From Porphyridium purpureum (lineage: Eukaryota; Rhodophyta; Bangiophyceae; Porphyridiales; Porphyridiaceae): 64,000 bases of DNA. Made by a program: the position numbers and the translations under genes. Below the pieces are notes generated by a model. That model was not told the DNA's origin. It saw only the letters and a program-made list of their open reading frames with translations, and searched no databases. This document shows, piece after piece, positions 51,677 through 62,200 of this stretch. The DNA is taken from the NCBI GenBank assembly GCA_008690995.1, contig VRMN01000013.1:1-64000 (forward strand), in the 5' to 3' direction. The number at the start of each line of letters is the position of its first letter. Positions within the stretch are counted from its first letter, which is position 1.

Positions 51677-54600
51677 CGCCCCGTGCACGTCTCGCTCTCG
51701 ATCGTTGGAAGCGCCCTTCCTAAGGTTGGCAATAGCACGTGTAAATGCCACTCGTTCCATCGGCTTCGTGAAGATGTCTGCGCAATTCGATATTCCGGGG
51801 ACAGACACGAGGTTCGAGTCTTCTCCATCAAAAGCGTCCGAGAGGGTGGCTACAGTGACGCCGTGTGTCTTCCCGAGACTTGCCATCTTGGCGGAGTATC
51901 CTCGTCGAACGGCCTTCACCGCTGCTTCGCTGTCGCAACACACAGCGAGCGGTACGCGCGTTCCAACGAGCCCTCGGATTACAACTTCGGCGTTAGGAAT
52001 CGTAGTTCGCATGATCCTGCCAAGGGCGGTGAGTTCCGCCTCCGCGGTGGATAATACCGAGGCCCGTTGTGCTTTCGAAAACCAATCTACCAAGTAGTTC
52101 TCTTCTCCGTTTGAGAAGTATACGCAACCGCCGGAAGTTGACCGCCGCGTCGCGGGACAGCCTGCATGGTCGCTATCTGAAAAGGCGACTATTCGTACCT
52201 GATCTCCCAGGCGCCCCGCGCTGCCGTATTCCAAGACACTATCCTGGCTCCCGTGCACGTACCGCACGATTCGGTCGAGAATCGCCGATGCTGCCTTGCT
52301 CCACTTGTCCACAAAGCGCGAGACATATGCGACCGAGTATGCTATTTCGGGCTTTACCGTGCGTGCGAGCCACATTAGGCGTCCGACGTGTTGCCGGCAA
52401 GTCGTACTGACTTCCGCTTCGTCGTAGAGCGCCGCCTCTGGAAATACCATGGGGGTTGCCGCATCGCGCGTGCCCCTCGTCCTCACAGTCGAGTCGCGCT
52501 CGTACTCATCTATAATGGTCTTTGCGTAGTCCGTACCATCAATCTTTACCCTTCCGTTCGTTCTGGAAATCCGCATGCCAAGGTGAAGGACCGGGCTCTC
52601 GCCGAGCCACTGCGGTTGCTCGTCGATCACGAATTCTTGATATAACTCACTCATGGCATTCCGTGCCTCGTCTTTCCGCCCCGCTAAGACCACGTCGTCA
52701 ACGTACATTACCAAGACGAGTCCTGCCGCGTTCCCCTCGAGGCTTCTACGGATATACACTCCTGCTGTGACCTCCACCCATCCGAGACGCAACAAGCGAC
52801 TACGAGCTTCGCGCGCGAAGTCCGCTCCCGCTCTCGGTAATCCGTACATTGCCTTGCGGAGATGATGGGCGGTGCCCGTCTTCCCGCCTGCCTCGCTGGG
52901 AAGGATTACATACACCGGTCCCCCGCTGCACTCGGCCTGCAGGTAGGCGCTGGTGATGTCAACAAAGCCCACTTCTAATTCGTTCATCTGCGCCCACGCC
53001 AGCACGATCCTTAGCGCAGCTAAAGATGCCGGCGCCTCGTAGGGAACGGTAAGAGACACTGGGACCCCCGTCATGTCCGTAATGCGATCCCCCCCGGCCA
53101 CGAGCCTTGCCTTGATCTTGCGCTCCTCAACAGGACGCTCCGTGTGCTTTTCGGCTACCACCATGTGCGCCCTTACAATAAGTCCCTCGGTAATGGAGTT
53201 CAGAGTGACCGGTTCCGGATCCCACACGCCGAAGCGCCGCATTTGCCCGAGCTCATTCTCAATGGCCTCAGCTGCCCTTCCATCCGTGGTGGCTTCTCGT
53301 CTGCTCATTACCCTGGTAACATTTATGGTCACGGAAGGAAAGCGCGCCGCTATTCGGGCCGAGCGACGGGCGTTCTTCTTTGTACGCCTGATTTCTTTGC
53401 CCTCCTTAGCCGCCCGCCGCGCCGCGACCTCCTGGCTTAGCTGCTTTTCCCGCTCGTCGATGGCCTTCAGGCGTTCCGTGATTGCTTCAACCCTCGCTTT
53501 GATTCCCGTCTCTTCCGACGCGACGTTGTCGCGCTGTGCGACTGCCAAATCCCCGTCCGGATCGTACGCGATCACCTTTTCCATTTCTGCGAGCGGTTCT
53601 GCGCCCGGCACGCGCATGGTGAAGTCTTTGAATACTCTGAAATCTCTTGTCCACGTCGTCGCTCCAGACCCTGTCTCGAGAACTTCGAGGGCGGCGGGGT
53701 GGTCCCGAGCCCCGACGACCACTCCCTCGCGCGTGGTAGGAGCGAACTTGTTGGCTACGTCGTCCACTTTATAGACCACCCGCGATCCGAATGGAGCCAT
53801 CAGCCATGGCTTGCCGCTCTCGACCCATCCCTGTCCGTATCTGCGCTCAAAGGGAGTTAGTCCGTCCCTACCCAGGTGCACCCGATTGTACCAGAACGCG
53901 AAGAATTTGGCTGCTCTGAAAAACCAGACGACGTGCAAACCCGATTGCCATAAGAGGCAACGAATGACGGCATTCAACGTGTGGTGCAGTCTTTCCAGTC
54001 GCGCGTGTCCGTTCGGTCTATGAGGGATGCAGAGGGTATGTTCAACGTTCCTCTCGCGCAGAACGCGCGCGAACGCGCCCCTAAACTCGCTGCCCGAATC
54101 TGTGCGCATCCGTTTCGGCCAATCTCTCCCAGCTTGGCACTCGACAAGCGCCTCGCGGCAGGCCAGGGCAGTCTTATCGACGACTCCCGCGACTTCTATC
54201 CACCCCGTGTGCTCGTCGACATGTGTCAGGATGTATCGATATCCTTCCCGCGAACGGACCTTGGCGCCGGCGTCGACCAGGTCCACCCCTATTTCTTCGT
54301 CAAAGCGTGCAGCGACCCCAGGTGCTCGCGCGTGCGCGTCGACATCAATTCGGTAAGACGGCCGCATTTTCAGCTTCGCCCTTGTACAAACCTCGCACGA
54401 CGTGCGAGCAGGCATGTGCAGGAGCGCGTGTCCGTCGGGCACATTTGAAACTGTGGTGCCAAGGGCGAGACGATCGACCCATGTCATTGCGCGTCGAATA
54501 CCTCGTATCGCATTTGGCGCTCCATCGTCGCTTGAACTTGACGCTATGTCGCCGGTTTGTGCCTCCCCCGGCGAATCAGGTTCTGGGATCAGGCTACAGT

Positions 54601-55090
54601 CTCCGGAAGGGTATGCGGTTTCCTTCAACGCACTGCCGCCATGCCGCGACCCGATTTTACTCCTGACTAGCGAGTCTTGCGCAGGGTCCGTGTTGCTCCT
54701 CGCCTTCGTTTTGCCCATCACTTGGTCCCTTCCTCGCGTCCGTACCTCCGTTTCGCGGCACTCAGCCGACTTCGCCAACGGGGTGCCTTTGCATGCTTGG
54801 TTCGAATGGACCTCGACATTCGCCCCCATGTTCGGCCTATCTGTTTCGCAATCTACGCGCTCCGGGCTCATATTCCCGTTCTCGTAACCGTTCGCTCCTG
54901 TCGAGCATGCGTTGGAGCTCCCCGCGCTCTCTTCATCGCTCAGCCCTGATGACTTTCCGACGTTCTTTTCATGCACGCGCCCCGCGCTTGTGTCTCGGTT
55001 CACGCATGGCCCGTCCACATGTACGCTCGAGCGCCCCGCGCTCCGTCCTTGATTTCGCGGCTGCGGATTGACAGAGCTTGCTTCCACGTG

Positions 55091-55270
55091 CCCTGCGCTC
55101 CCGTTCTGCTCTCTGCCCGGCCCAGCCGTTCGTCCGCTCGTGCGCCCTGCGCTCCCGTTCTGCTCTCTGCCCGGCCCAGCCGTTCCTCCGCTCGTGCGCC
55201 CTGCGCTCTCGTTCTGCTCTCTGCCCGGCCCAGCCGTTCCTCCGCTCGTGCGCCCTGCGCTCCCGTTCTG
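55091..55270 (-). repeat. Three-and-a-fraction 54-bp tandem repeats inside Copia 3 pol
   Basis: Units start near 55,091, 55,145, 55,199 and 55,253. Each encodes 18 residues of the type SAGRTSGGTAGPGREQNG, a Gly/Ser-rich linker between protease and integrase. Units are nearly identical, so the expansion is recent. Confidence 0.88.
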
Positions 55271-56472
55271 CTCCTTGTCCCTTTTCAAGTTCATATCTTC
55301 CCGCTTACGCATGAAAATGCTCCCGTCCTCGTAATCAATGACCATCCCAGTACGCGTCAGGAACTCCATACCGATGACGAGGTCGGTCATCAGTGCCGGA
55401 CATACAATCGCACGGCAGCGACGTGACCCGATGCCGTTCAGCTCCAAATGACCGAGAAGGCTCCCGACAACATTAGTCTTGCGCCCGTCGGCAAGGACGG
55501 CCTGAAGTCCCGGTGTCGCTTCGCAAAATGATAATAACCCTGAATGGCGCACCCATGCCTTATCCACAAAGACATGTGTGGCGCCACAGTCTACGATTGC
55601 CATCGCACGTTTCCCGCAGAAGCGAACGTGCAACGTCAGAAGTTCTGACGGCTCCCGCGCCGACACCTGCCCTAGTCTCGGCGCGGGGCGCCTTTTCCCG
55701 GCTGCGCCTGCGCTCGCGCGCGGTGCGGCTTGGGGCAGTCTCGCGCAAAGTGCCCGCGTTCCTCGCAGTTGTAACAGGTTACCTCCATAGCCTGCGCCCC
55801 GATTTCCATTGGTGCCGAGCTCTCTCCATACGGCACGTCGAAAGCGCGCGTCGGGCCTGAGCGATGGTGGATCCCAAGACCCTGGGATGATGGCGAACCG
55901 CGACGCGCCGCCACGAATGCGTCCTCCGCGCAAAGGGCAACTCGGCAGGCCTCATCGAGGCTACTTGGATTCTCCTTCATAACTTCGAACGCTATGGCGG
56001 GCTTAAGTCCACGCGTGAACTTGTCCAACGCCTCCGCGGCACCCACGTCCTCACACGCTAGGACCAGGTCCCTGAACTCGGCCGCGTACACCGCTACGCC
56101 CCTCGTCTGGCGCCATCCATGCAGCGCATCTCGCGCGCGACGCTTGTAGTCCGCCGGCAAGAACTGTTCCATAAACACCGTTCGAAACCCGGCCCAATTC
56201 TCTGGACGGACCGGCAGGCCACGCAACCACTGCAATGCAGTATCCGTCAAGTAGCTCATGGCTACGTTGACTCCTTCGCGCTCAGAGCTGGCGAACGGCA
56301 GAACCTTCGTCTCCACTTCGAACAACCAGTTCATCACCACTCGCTGGTTCCGCTGCCCCGCGAACTGGCTGAGCCGCGCCGGCCTCACAACTGGCCCCGT
56401 CTCCTCGTCCATCCCGACAGGCCCCGCACCAGAGACTACCGCTCCTCACCCGCCGAACCGGCGATGATACCA

Positions 56473-56774
56473 CGTGGGTTTTCTGTTAACGATCAACGAA
56501 GAACCCTTTTACTATTCCCCTTCCCTTACCTTCTCTCTTTTCTTCTAGGCTTATCCGTCTGCCATCTCTGCGCGACCGCACCCACTATATAGACGCCCGC
56601 CGGGTCCTTGTTGATGCAATCTGACCACATCGAGTCACGTCACATCGGCATCCGGCGGGACGCTAGTCGAGTCACATCGCATTACACCCGCTGAATCCCC
56701 GTCACGACGTCCCGGTACGTTCGCACTCGCCCTTCCGCACGCCCATCGACGAGTGGGACGGGCAACTTTCCACG
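56473..56774 (-). repeat. LTR of Copia 3 (upstream copy in element sense)
   Basis: Same length and sequence by eye as the other LTR. Followed by CAAAC (56,775-56,779). The primer site lies at about 56,461-56,472 on the minus strand. It ends 129 bases before the ferredoxin ATG. Confidence 0.92.
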
Positions 56775-56779
56775 CAAAC

Positions 56780-56902
56780 AGTGTACCGCAACGACATGGG
56801 ACTGTACCCGGTATGGAGTACAGTGCAGAATGGAGGAGCCGCGGGGGACAGCGGGGTGTGCATGGGAAAGGATGGAGTGAAAGTGAGCGGGGTAGGGGAG
56901 AG
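56780..56902 (+). promoter_or_regulatory. Short leader between Copia 3 and the ferredoxin gene
   Basis: Only about 120 bases of host sequence remain between the LTR's target duplication and the ATG. It is G/A-rich. The native promoter was probably pushed 5.4 kb away by the insertion; transcription may now start in this leader or from the LTR's antisense side. Confidence 0.45.
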
Positions 56903-57370
56903 ATGTTACGGAGAGCTGTGGGTGTATGGCGTGCGACGCGGGTGGGTAGCTCGCGTGCGCGGCTAGCGGGTTACCGCGCCAATGCGAGTGTCGCGACGGG
57001 GGACGCCGCGGAGGGTGGCGAGAAGCGAGACACGATTCGCGTGCGCTTTGTTGATCGCGACGGCGGAGCCGGAAACGTGGATGTGCGCGTGCCCATCGGC
57101 ACGCATATGCTCGATGCGGCGCATCAGAATAACGTGGACCTGGAAGGCGCGTGTGAGGGAACCCTGGCGTGTTCCACGTGCCATGTCTACGTTAGAGAAG
57201 ACTTCGTGGACAAGCTGCAGCCCCCCGCCGAGGACGAGCAGGATATGCTTGATCTCGCCTTCGCGCTCAAGGACAACTCGCGCCTCGGTTGTCAGATAAA
57301 AGCGTCACCCGAAATTGACGGAATCGAACTTACGCTCCCACCGAACACCCGGAATCTGCTGGAAAAGTGA
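56903..57370 (+). CDS. Mitochondrial adrenodoxin-type 2Fe-2S ferredoxin, 155 aa
   Basis: The ATG at 56,903 ([14 protein letters not shown]) gives an Arg-rich amphipathic presequence of about 30 residues, typical for mitochondrial import; an upstream non-ATG extension into the LTR is rejected. The mature part has the cluster ligands C-x5-C-x2-C and a distant Cys: [14 protein letters not shown] at about residues 88-101 and LGCQIK near 133. It also has EEDMLDLAF-like [12 protein letters not shown], the partner-binding acidic helix of adrenodoxins. Such ferredoxins pass electrons from ferredoxin reductase to iron-sulfur cluster assembly and to haem A or ubiquinone synthesis. The frame is intact and intron-free. 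Confidence 0.95.
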   Translation: MLRRAVGVWRATRVGSSRARLAGYRANASVATGDAAEGGEKRDTIRVRFVDRDGGAGNVDVRVPIGTHMLDAAHQNNVDLEGACEGTLACSTCHVYVREDFVDKLQPPAEDEQDMLDLAFALKDNSRLGCQIKASPEIDGIELTLPPNTRNLLEK

Positions 57371-57889
57371 TGAGCGACGCTGCGAATGCCTGGTTGAGAA
57401 CCGAGATGGCGCGGCCAGCACGGCATCAACGAGCATTCTCGCGCGGAATGAACACAGCACCGCGCATTTCTCTCTTGCAAAGAGCAGCGGTTGCCCCACT
57501 GTCGCAGCACCCGACGTGTGTTCAACCAGTTTTGCTCATATCAGGTCTCTGGGGTGCCTCGGGCGTGCTGCACCTCATTAATTTGCCCAAGCAAAGACGT
57601 TTCTTTACTCTGTAGTTTCAGTATTTTTTAATTATTCTCGTTGTGTTGCTACGAGGAGAGCTTGGCCTTATGTAAAAGGATGCCGACCTTATTTACATTG
57701 CATGCACATCGATCATCGATCGAATCGGGCAACCCATGTGATGGGGCGGTTCTCGCCACCGTCGTCTACCCGCCGCTACCAGTGCCGAATGATCACCTGC
57801 ACCGGCGGAAGTCGCTGCGGCAGCAACATTACCATCACTACGATCATCAATACCTGCCCACCTCCATCCCTGTCCATTTTCGTGCCCTT
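57371..57889. other. Convergent intergenic region between ferredoxin and MYB genes
   Basis: About 520 bases holding the 3' ends of two convergent genes. It includes an AT-rich tract near 57,610-57,650 and CA/AT-rich stretches before the MYB stop. No independent gene recognised. Confidence 0.4.
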
Positions 57890-58996
57890 CTATTGGGCGT
57901 CCGGATCGCTGCTTTCCGAGTCATGCTGATCTATTTCATTTCCCCGGAAACCTTGGGCTGCATCATACGACGCCAGCCGCTTGCTTCGGCGTGCAAGCAC
58001 ATGATATCTGTTTTTGACTGCTGTGTAACTGCGCCCCATGTCGCGCGCGACCACCGACCACTTTCGCGACCCTTGCTGTCCAGCTTCCATGATGATGCGG
58101 TCCTGCTCAGGCGTGAACATGGCGTGCTTTTCTTGCTCCGAGTATCGCAAATAATTGTTGTATCGCAGTCGAACCTGCTGGCCCGTGCGAAGCGGAAAGT
58201 GTGTGGCCAGCTGGTCCCAGTTTCGTGGCCCATGCCGCTCCACGAGCTCCAGCACCAGATCGTCCTCCTCAGGCATCCAAAAGTGCTTTATGCGACGCGC
58301 GTTCTTGTTGGAGTCCATGCACGGGCCGCTTCCGCCGGGCGAGCGCTCCTGTTTGATCATGCCGTCACACGCTGCTCCAGGGTGCGATGCCGAACTGTCT
58401 CCGCTTCCCAGCCGCCCGCGCCCATCAATGCCACCAAAGTCTACGGACGGCAGCCGCGACTGCTGCGCGTGCTGATGATGAGCATACTGCGATGAGGGCA
58501 CTCCTGAACCACTGTTTTGTTTGCGGAGAGCTCCGGGCATGGCGGTGGATTCCTGCTCGGTAGGCGTCGCGCCCGAAGTCATGCCCGGGTTGAGCAGCAT
58601 GGCTATCGGGATGCTTTTGAAGCCGTCCTTCAGCATCGAATCAGGCGGCGAGCACGTCGAAATCTCTCTGAGCTTCGGTGCACCCATGTCCATGCTAACC
58701 GCGGCGGGCACAGAGGAGCCCACGTACATCTGCGCAAAGCTCGTCGCGGCGGAGCCGGCCGTGCCTGTGTCGCTCGATACGCTGCGTATCGCTGGCGACA
58801 GGAGCGGCATGCTACCACTGTGTGAATGGGCGTTGTACAAAGGCGGATGCGGCAAACCTGCTCGCATGCTTGAAGTGCGCGGCTCCTGCGTCGCCACTGA
58901 CATCACGGGATTCCCGCGACGAGCCAGAGAGCCGCTCGGTGGAATTTCCATGTGCGAAAACTGGTGCTTCTCCGATCCGCGCAGCGCGCCGAGCAT
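57890..58996 (-). CDS. R2R3-type MYB transcription factor-like protein, 368 aa
   Basis: The ATG at 58,996 (MLGALRGSEKHQF) is preferred: the frame is open upstream, but a TATA box at 59,212-59,218 lies inside that extension. The first ~230 residues are Ser/Pro/Gly-rich and probably disordered. Near the C-terminus there are two adjacent MYB repeats: KHFWMPEEDDLVLELVERHGPRNWDQLATHFPLRTGQQVRLRYNNYL with Trp anchors, then FTPEQDRIIMEAGQQGSRKWSVVARDMGRSYTAVKNRYHVL. In the second repeat the first Trp is Phe, as in plant R3. Repeats at the C-terminus are less usual than N-terminal ones. It would bind DNA in the nucleus. Target genes are unknown. Confidence 0.88.
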   Translation of the reverse strand: MLGALRGSEKHQFSHMEIPPSGSLARRGNPVMSVATQEPRTSSMRAGLPHPPLYNAHSHSGSMPLLSPAIRSVSSDTGTAGSAATSFAQMYVGSSVPAAVSMDMGAPKLREISTCSPPDSMLKDGFKSIPIAMLLNPGMTSGATPTEQESTAMPGALRKQNSGSGVPSSQYAHHQHAQQSRLPSVDFGGIDGRGRLGSGDSSASHPGAACDGMIKQERSPGGSGPCMDSNKNARRIKHFWMPEEDDLVLELVERHGPRNWDQLATHFPLRTGQQVRLRYNNYLRYSEQEKHAMFTPEQDRIIMEAGQQGSRKWSVVARDMGRSYTAVKNRYHVLARRSKRLASYDAAQGFRGNEIDQHDSESSDPDAQ

Positions 58997-59211
58997 ACTG
59001 CCTCGTTCGCAGGCGGTCACGTCGCTCAGTAGCGCGCGCGCGCGTCGTCCACGCCCCGCGAGCCTTCCGTTCTGCACGGTCTGCTCAACCTGGTTCCTGT
59101 CTGCTTTCCACGTCCCGCTGCTGTACGTTCCAACTCTGTGTCCACGCCGCACACCTGCGTCGCACCATATGTGCGCGCGGCGGTGCTCGATAAGACCGAC
59201 CGGCGCTCTCA

Positions 59212-59218
59212 TTATATA
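59212..59218 (-). promoter_or_regulatory. TATA box of the MYB gene
   Basis: TATATAA on the minus strand, 216 bases upstream of the chosen ATG. It implies a leader of roughly 185 bases. It falls in sequence that would be coding if an upstream start were used, which supports the later ATG. Confidence 0.5.
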
Positions 59219-62200
59219 GGCGCGCGCACGTGATCTGGCTGTCGCGCACGCGCGCGGAAGATGTGGTGTGTGCGTGCGTACGCATGGCTGTGATGATGAA
59301 ACACGGGCAAACGGGCTGGAGCTCCTCACTCTTGCTAGTTGGGATACGTAACCCCGCGAACGCAAAACTCACTCGACGTTTACAAGAAACAACGAGCGTG
59401 CAACGAACGTATCATTCTCGCTTCAATTTTATTTTCGCTCTTTTTTTTTTCTTTTTTTTGGTTTTTGCGGAGCGTACGCGTACACAGACGTGGTTTGATA
59501 GGAAAAGGGGGGTTTCCTCATGTCCATGATGACCGACACACGACGCGCACGTTTGGCGCAGCGCGGAGCTTGTGGTGTTTGGCGTGTCGTTGAAGTCGAG
59601 CCACGTTCGCCGTGAAACTTTGTGTTGCTGTTCTGCGCTCACTCGTCTGATCGTGTTTGAAAATAAGGCGCACGCACGCATGCAGACGGCAATTCAAACG
59701 CTTCGTGCAAGCAGATATGAGAGAGTGTGTGGAGGTTGGGTGAGTGGGCGGAGAGAGGTTGCAAGTCTGTTGCACGCCACTTCGGCCGATGATTTTCGCA
59801 CGCGCCGGCTCAGTCCGCCTACTTACCTTCGGAAATGGCGTGATTTCAGGTGGTGTCCTCGACGGATTCGTGTGAACGTCACGCGGACTTGCGCCACACC
59901 TGGATTCGCGTCTGACGTGGGCTTTATCCGAGTCTAGCAAACCAGCGCGCTTTACGAAGCGCAGTGTTGTATTTCACACCGTGTAACCAACGCGTTTGTG
60001 TGCGCGTGCAAACACGATGCGGTGACGTGCGATTACTAGTGGTGGATGGATTCCAAGGAATGTGCGCAGCGGGGGGGGCATGCGCGCGTGTGACGCCACG
60101 AGGATTCTCGCGCGCGTAACCCTTATTTCATCTTTGTCGCATCGGGGGTTATTCATCCTGCACCTTGCGATACCCACACGGTCCCGGTTTGTGGCTGGAA
60201 AAGGGGGAAGAAGGAAAATAAACTTGTCAGAATGTGGTTTGACACGTAAGCTGCCGCGCTTGGATCGACCGCACATGTTGGCTGGCTCACGTGAACGTGC
60301 ACGCCGAAAGTGGGTGCGCTCATCGGTTGCCGGAGGTTCGCGGTTGATCCGCGTACGTCTCACAGACGACGATACGCGGCACTTGACACGTATGAACACA
60401 TGCTTGCCGACGAGGAGGAAAGGGGCATTTCCCCTTCCGCGCGAAATTTTCGAGTCAATTGTCAGAAAGCATGGTCGGACCGAAGGGGTCCGGCACGCCG
60501 GGCTTGACTTCGGCAGCGCCCATCTTGTGGCTGCGAAAAATCGCACGTGACTATCCTCGAGGGCCGTTTCTGATTTGCTATCGCCAGTGCCAGTCACTGC
60601 GTCGCAGCGTGGCGCGTCGAGCGACGAGGCGCCGGTGAGCCAGCTGGACTGTCTCGTCGACTGTCCGTTCTGCGTTTTCGCGTCGAGCGAACGACCGCAG
60701 CTAGTAGAACGCCACGCATTAAGTTTGAAACCTCTACTCTGTCTTGACGCGCGCCCTCAAACCCACGACGCCTCGAAGCTGGCCCGGTGCCCCACCTGAA
60801 CTGGAACGCCTACCTTTGCGAGACGTCGGAATGGTGTTGTTTGCGTCCAGTCAAGCAACACCGAGTGCGACTTCTCGCGCCGAGAGCTCTTGGCATCAGG
60901 CGAGATAGATAATGTGTCGCCACGAGCCCACGGCTTTGGTGCAGATGTCCGCAAATTCAGCAGGAAAGGTTTCGTGTGTCCTCCGTCCACCTGACGCGTC
61001 GAACGAATGCTCAAGCTTTTGCCTGCGAATGCCCTGCTCGACTCCTGCTGTCGAGATAAGACCCGCGGGTTCCGCGGCGCGATGGGCCCAAGACCTGTTA
61101 GAGATGAAAGAGATGGGCTGGGACTCGACCATACCTTTCTTTCACGGGCTCCTGCTTCTTCTCGATGCGTATCACTGGGACAGGCATGGGCCCGGTTAGG
61201 AAAAGGACGGACCGTTTTCTCATGCCCTTTCCGGACTTTGTCACAGATAAGATGGTGGACGTCAGCGTTCAGCGTTGGCAGCGTCGATTGAAGGTACGAC
61301 AATCATGTATTCCAGCATGAAGAGGCCCTTGAAGGTGCAAGTCACAGATGTTGCACGTTGCGATGGCGTCGCTGAAGTGTTTCGTGTTTTGGCCAAAGGC
61401 ACCCGCGATCATGAAAATATATCTCCTGCTACAAAGGCTGGTGCCTGCTGCTGGTGCAGCTGGGGCTGATCAGGTGGATCGACGCCACGTGACCTTTAAA
61501 ACTGGTGCGCGCCGTGCACGAAAGCACGAAACATGAGCGCGTTGTCAGGCACGGAAAATTATGCAGAAGCCGTCTCTCCGCGATTTTCTGGTTGTAAACT
61601 GAAAGTGTTGTAGGGGGCCGTTATTCGTGCGCGTGTCATGGCTCGACGCCAGCTCGCAGCGCAAAATGTCCGCGCGTGCATCAACACGTGGTTCATGTCA
61701 CCATGTCGATGAAAGACGTTGAATTCGAATTCCGTCCGCTTGTCGAGATTGTTCAAAACGTGATGAGAGTACAGTTACTGTACGTTTGCGATTATGGCGA
61801 AACCCTGGACGATTTGTCGCCCCGTTCTGTGAGAACCACAGCGTCGGAATTTTCGATCAAGGCCGGTTGTCTGACCATCATTTCTTCGTCATCCTCGTAT
61901 CGTCGTCCACATTGCATTTTTTTAGAGGATATGTAATGCGGGAATAAGGTACAGGCACCGTCCCTTGAACCGTTAAACCGAGGGACCGACGAACCGGTTT
62001 GTTGCCAACATTCTTGCCGAGACGCGCGTGTTCGCGGCGCTCAGTGACATTGTTGGAGCGCGCGCGGTCAGTGCTCACGTTTGATGTGCAAGAACATGGC
62101 GCACTGACCTGCAGGCAGACAAAGCGAACAGTATTTCGAAGCCAATGGTAATGTTGAAAGCAGACCGTGCGTCTGTCGTCACACCATGTGCGTTCGGCAA

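Larger units (their letters stand above)
51375..56774 (-). mobile_element. Copia-order LTR retrotransposon 3, recent, looks whole
   Basis: Identical-looking 302-bp LTRs at 51,375-51,676 and 56,473-56,774, flanked by the 5-bp duplication CAAAC. On the minus strand, Gag (about 56,412-55,672) with a CCHC knuckle (CYNCEERGHFARDC) overlaps Pol (about 55,933-51,584) in another frame, as in elements that use frameshifting. Pol order is protease (DCGATHVF), integrase with HHCC, reverse transcriptase (MYVDD) and RNase H, the Copia order. The Gag is of the type usual in Gypsy elements. Pol ends inside the downstream LTR. The primer site TGGTATCATCGC touches the upstream LTR. No break was seen; identical LTRs mean a very recent insertion. 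Confidence 0.92.

Noticed and set aside
56753-56902. Upstream extension of the ferredoxin frame
   Set aside because: It begins with a GTG inside the LTR of Copia 3 and lacks the presequence character seen after the ATG at 56,903.
58997-59365. Upstream extension of the MYB frame
   Set aside because: A TATA box lies within it, and the translation is low-complexity.
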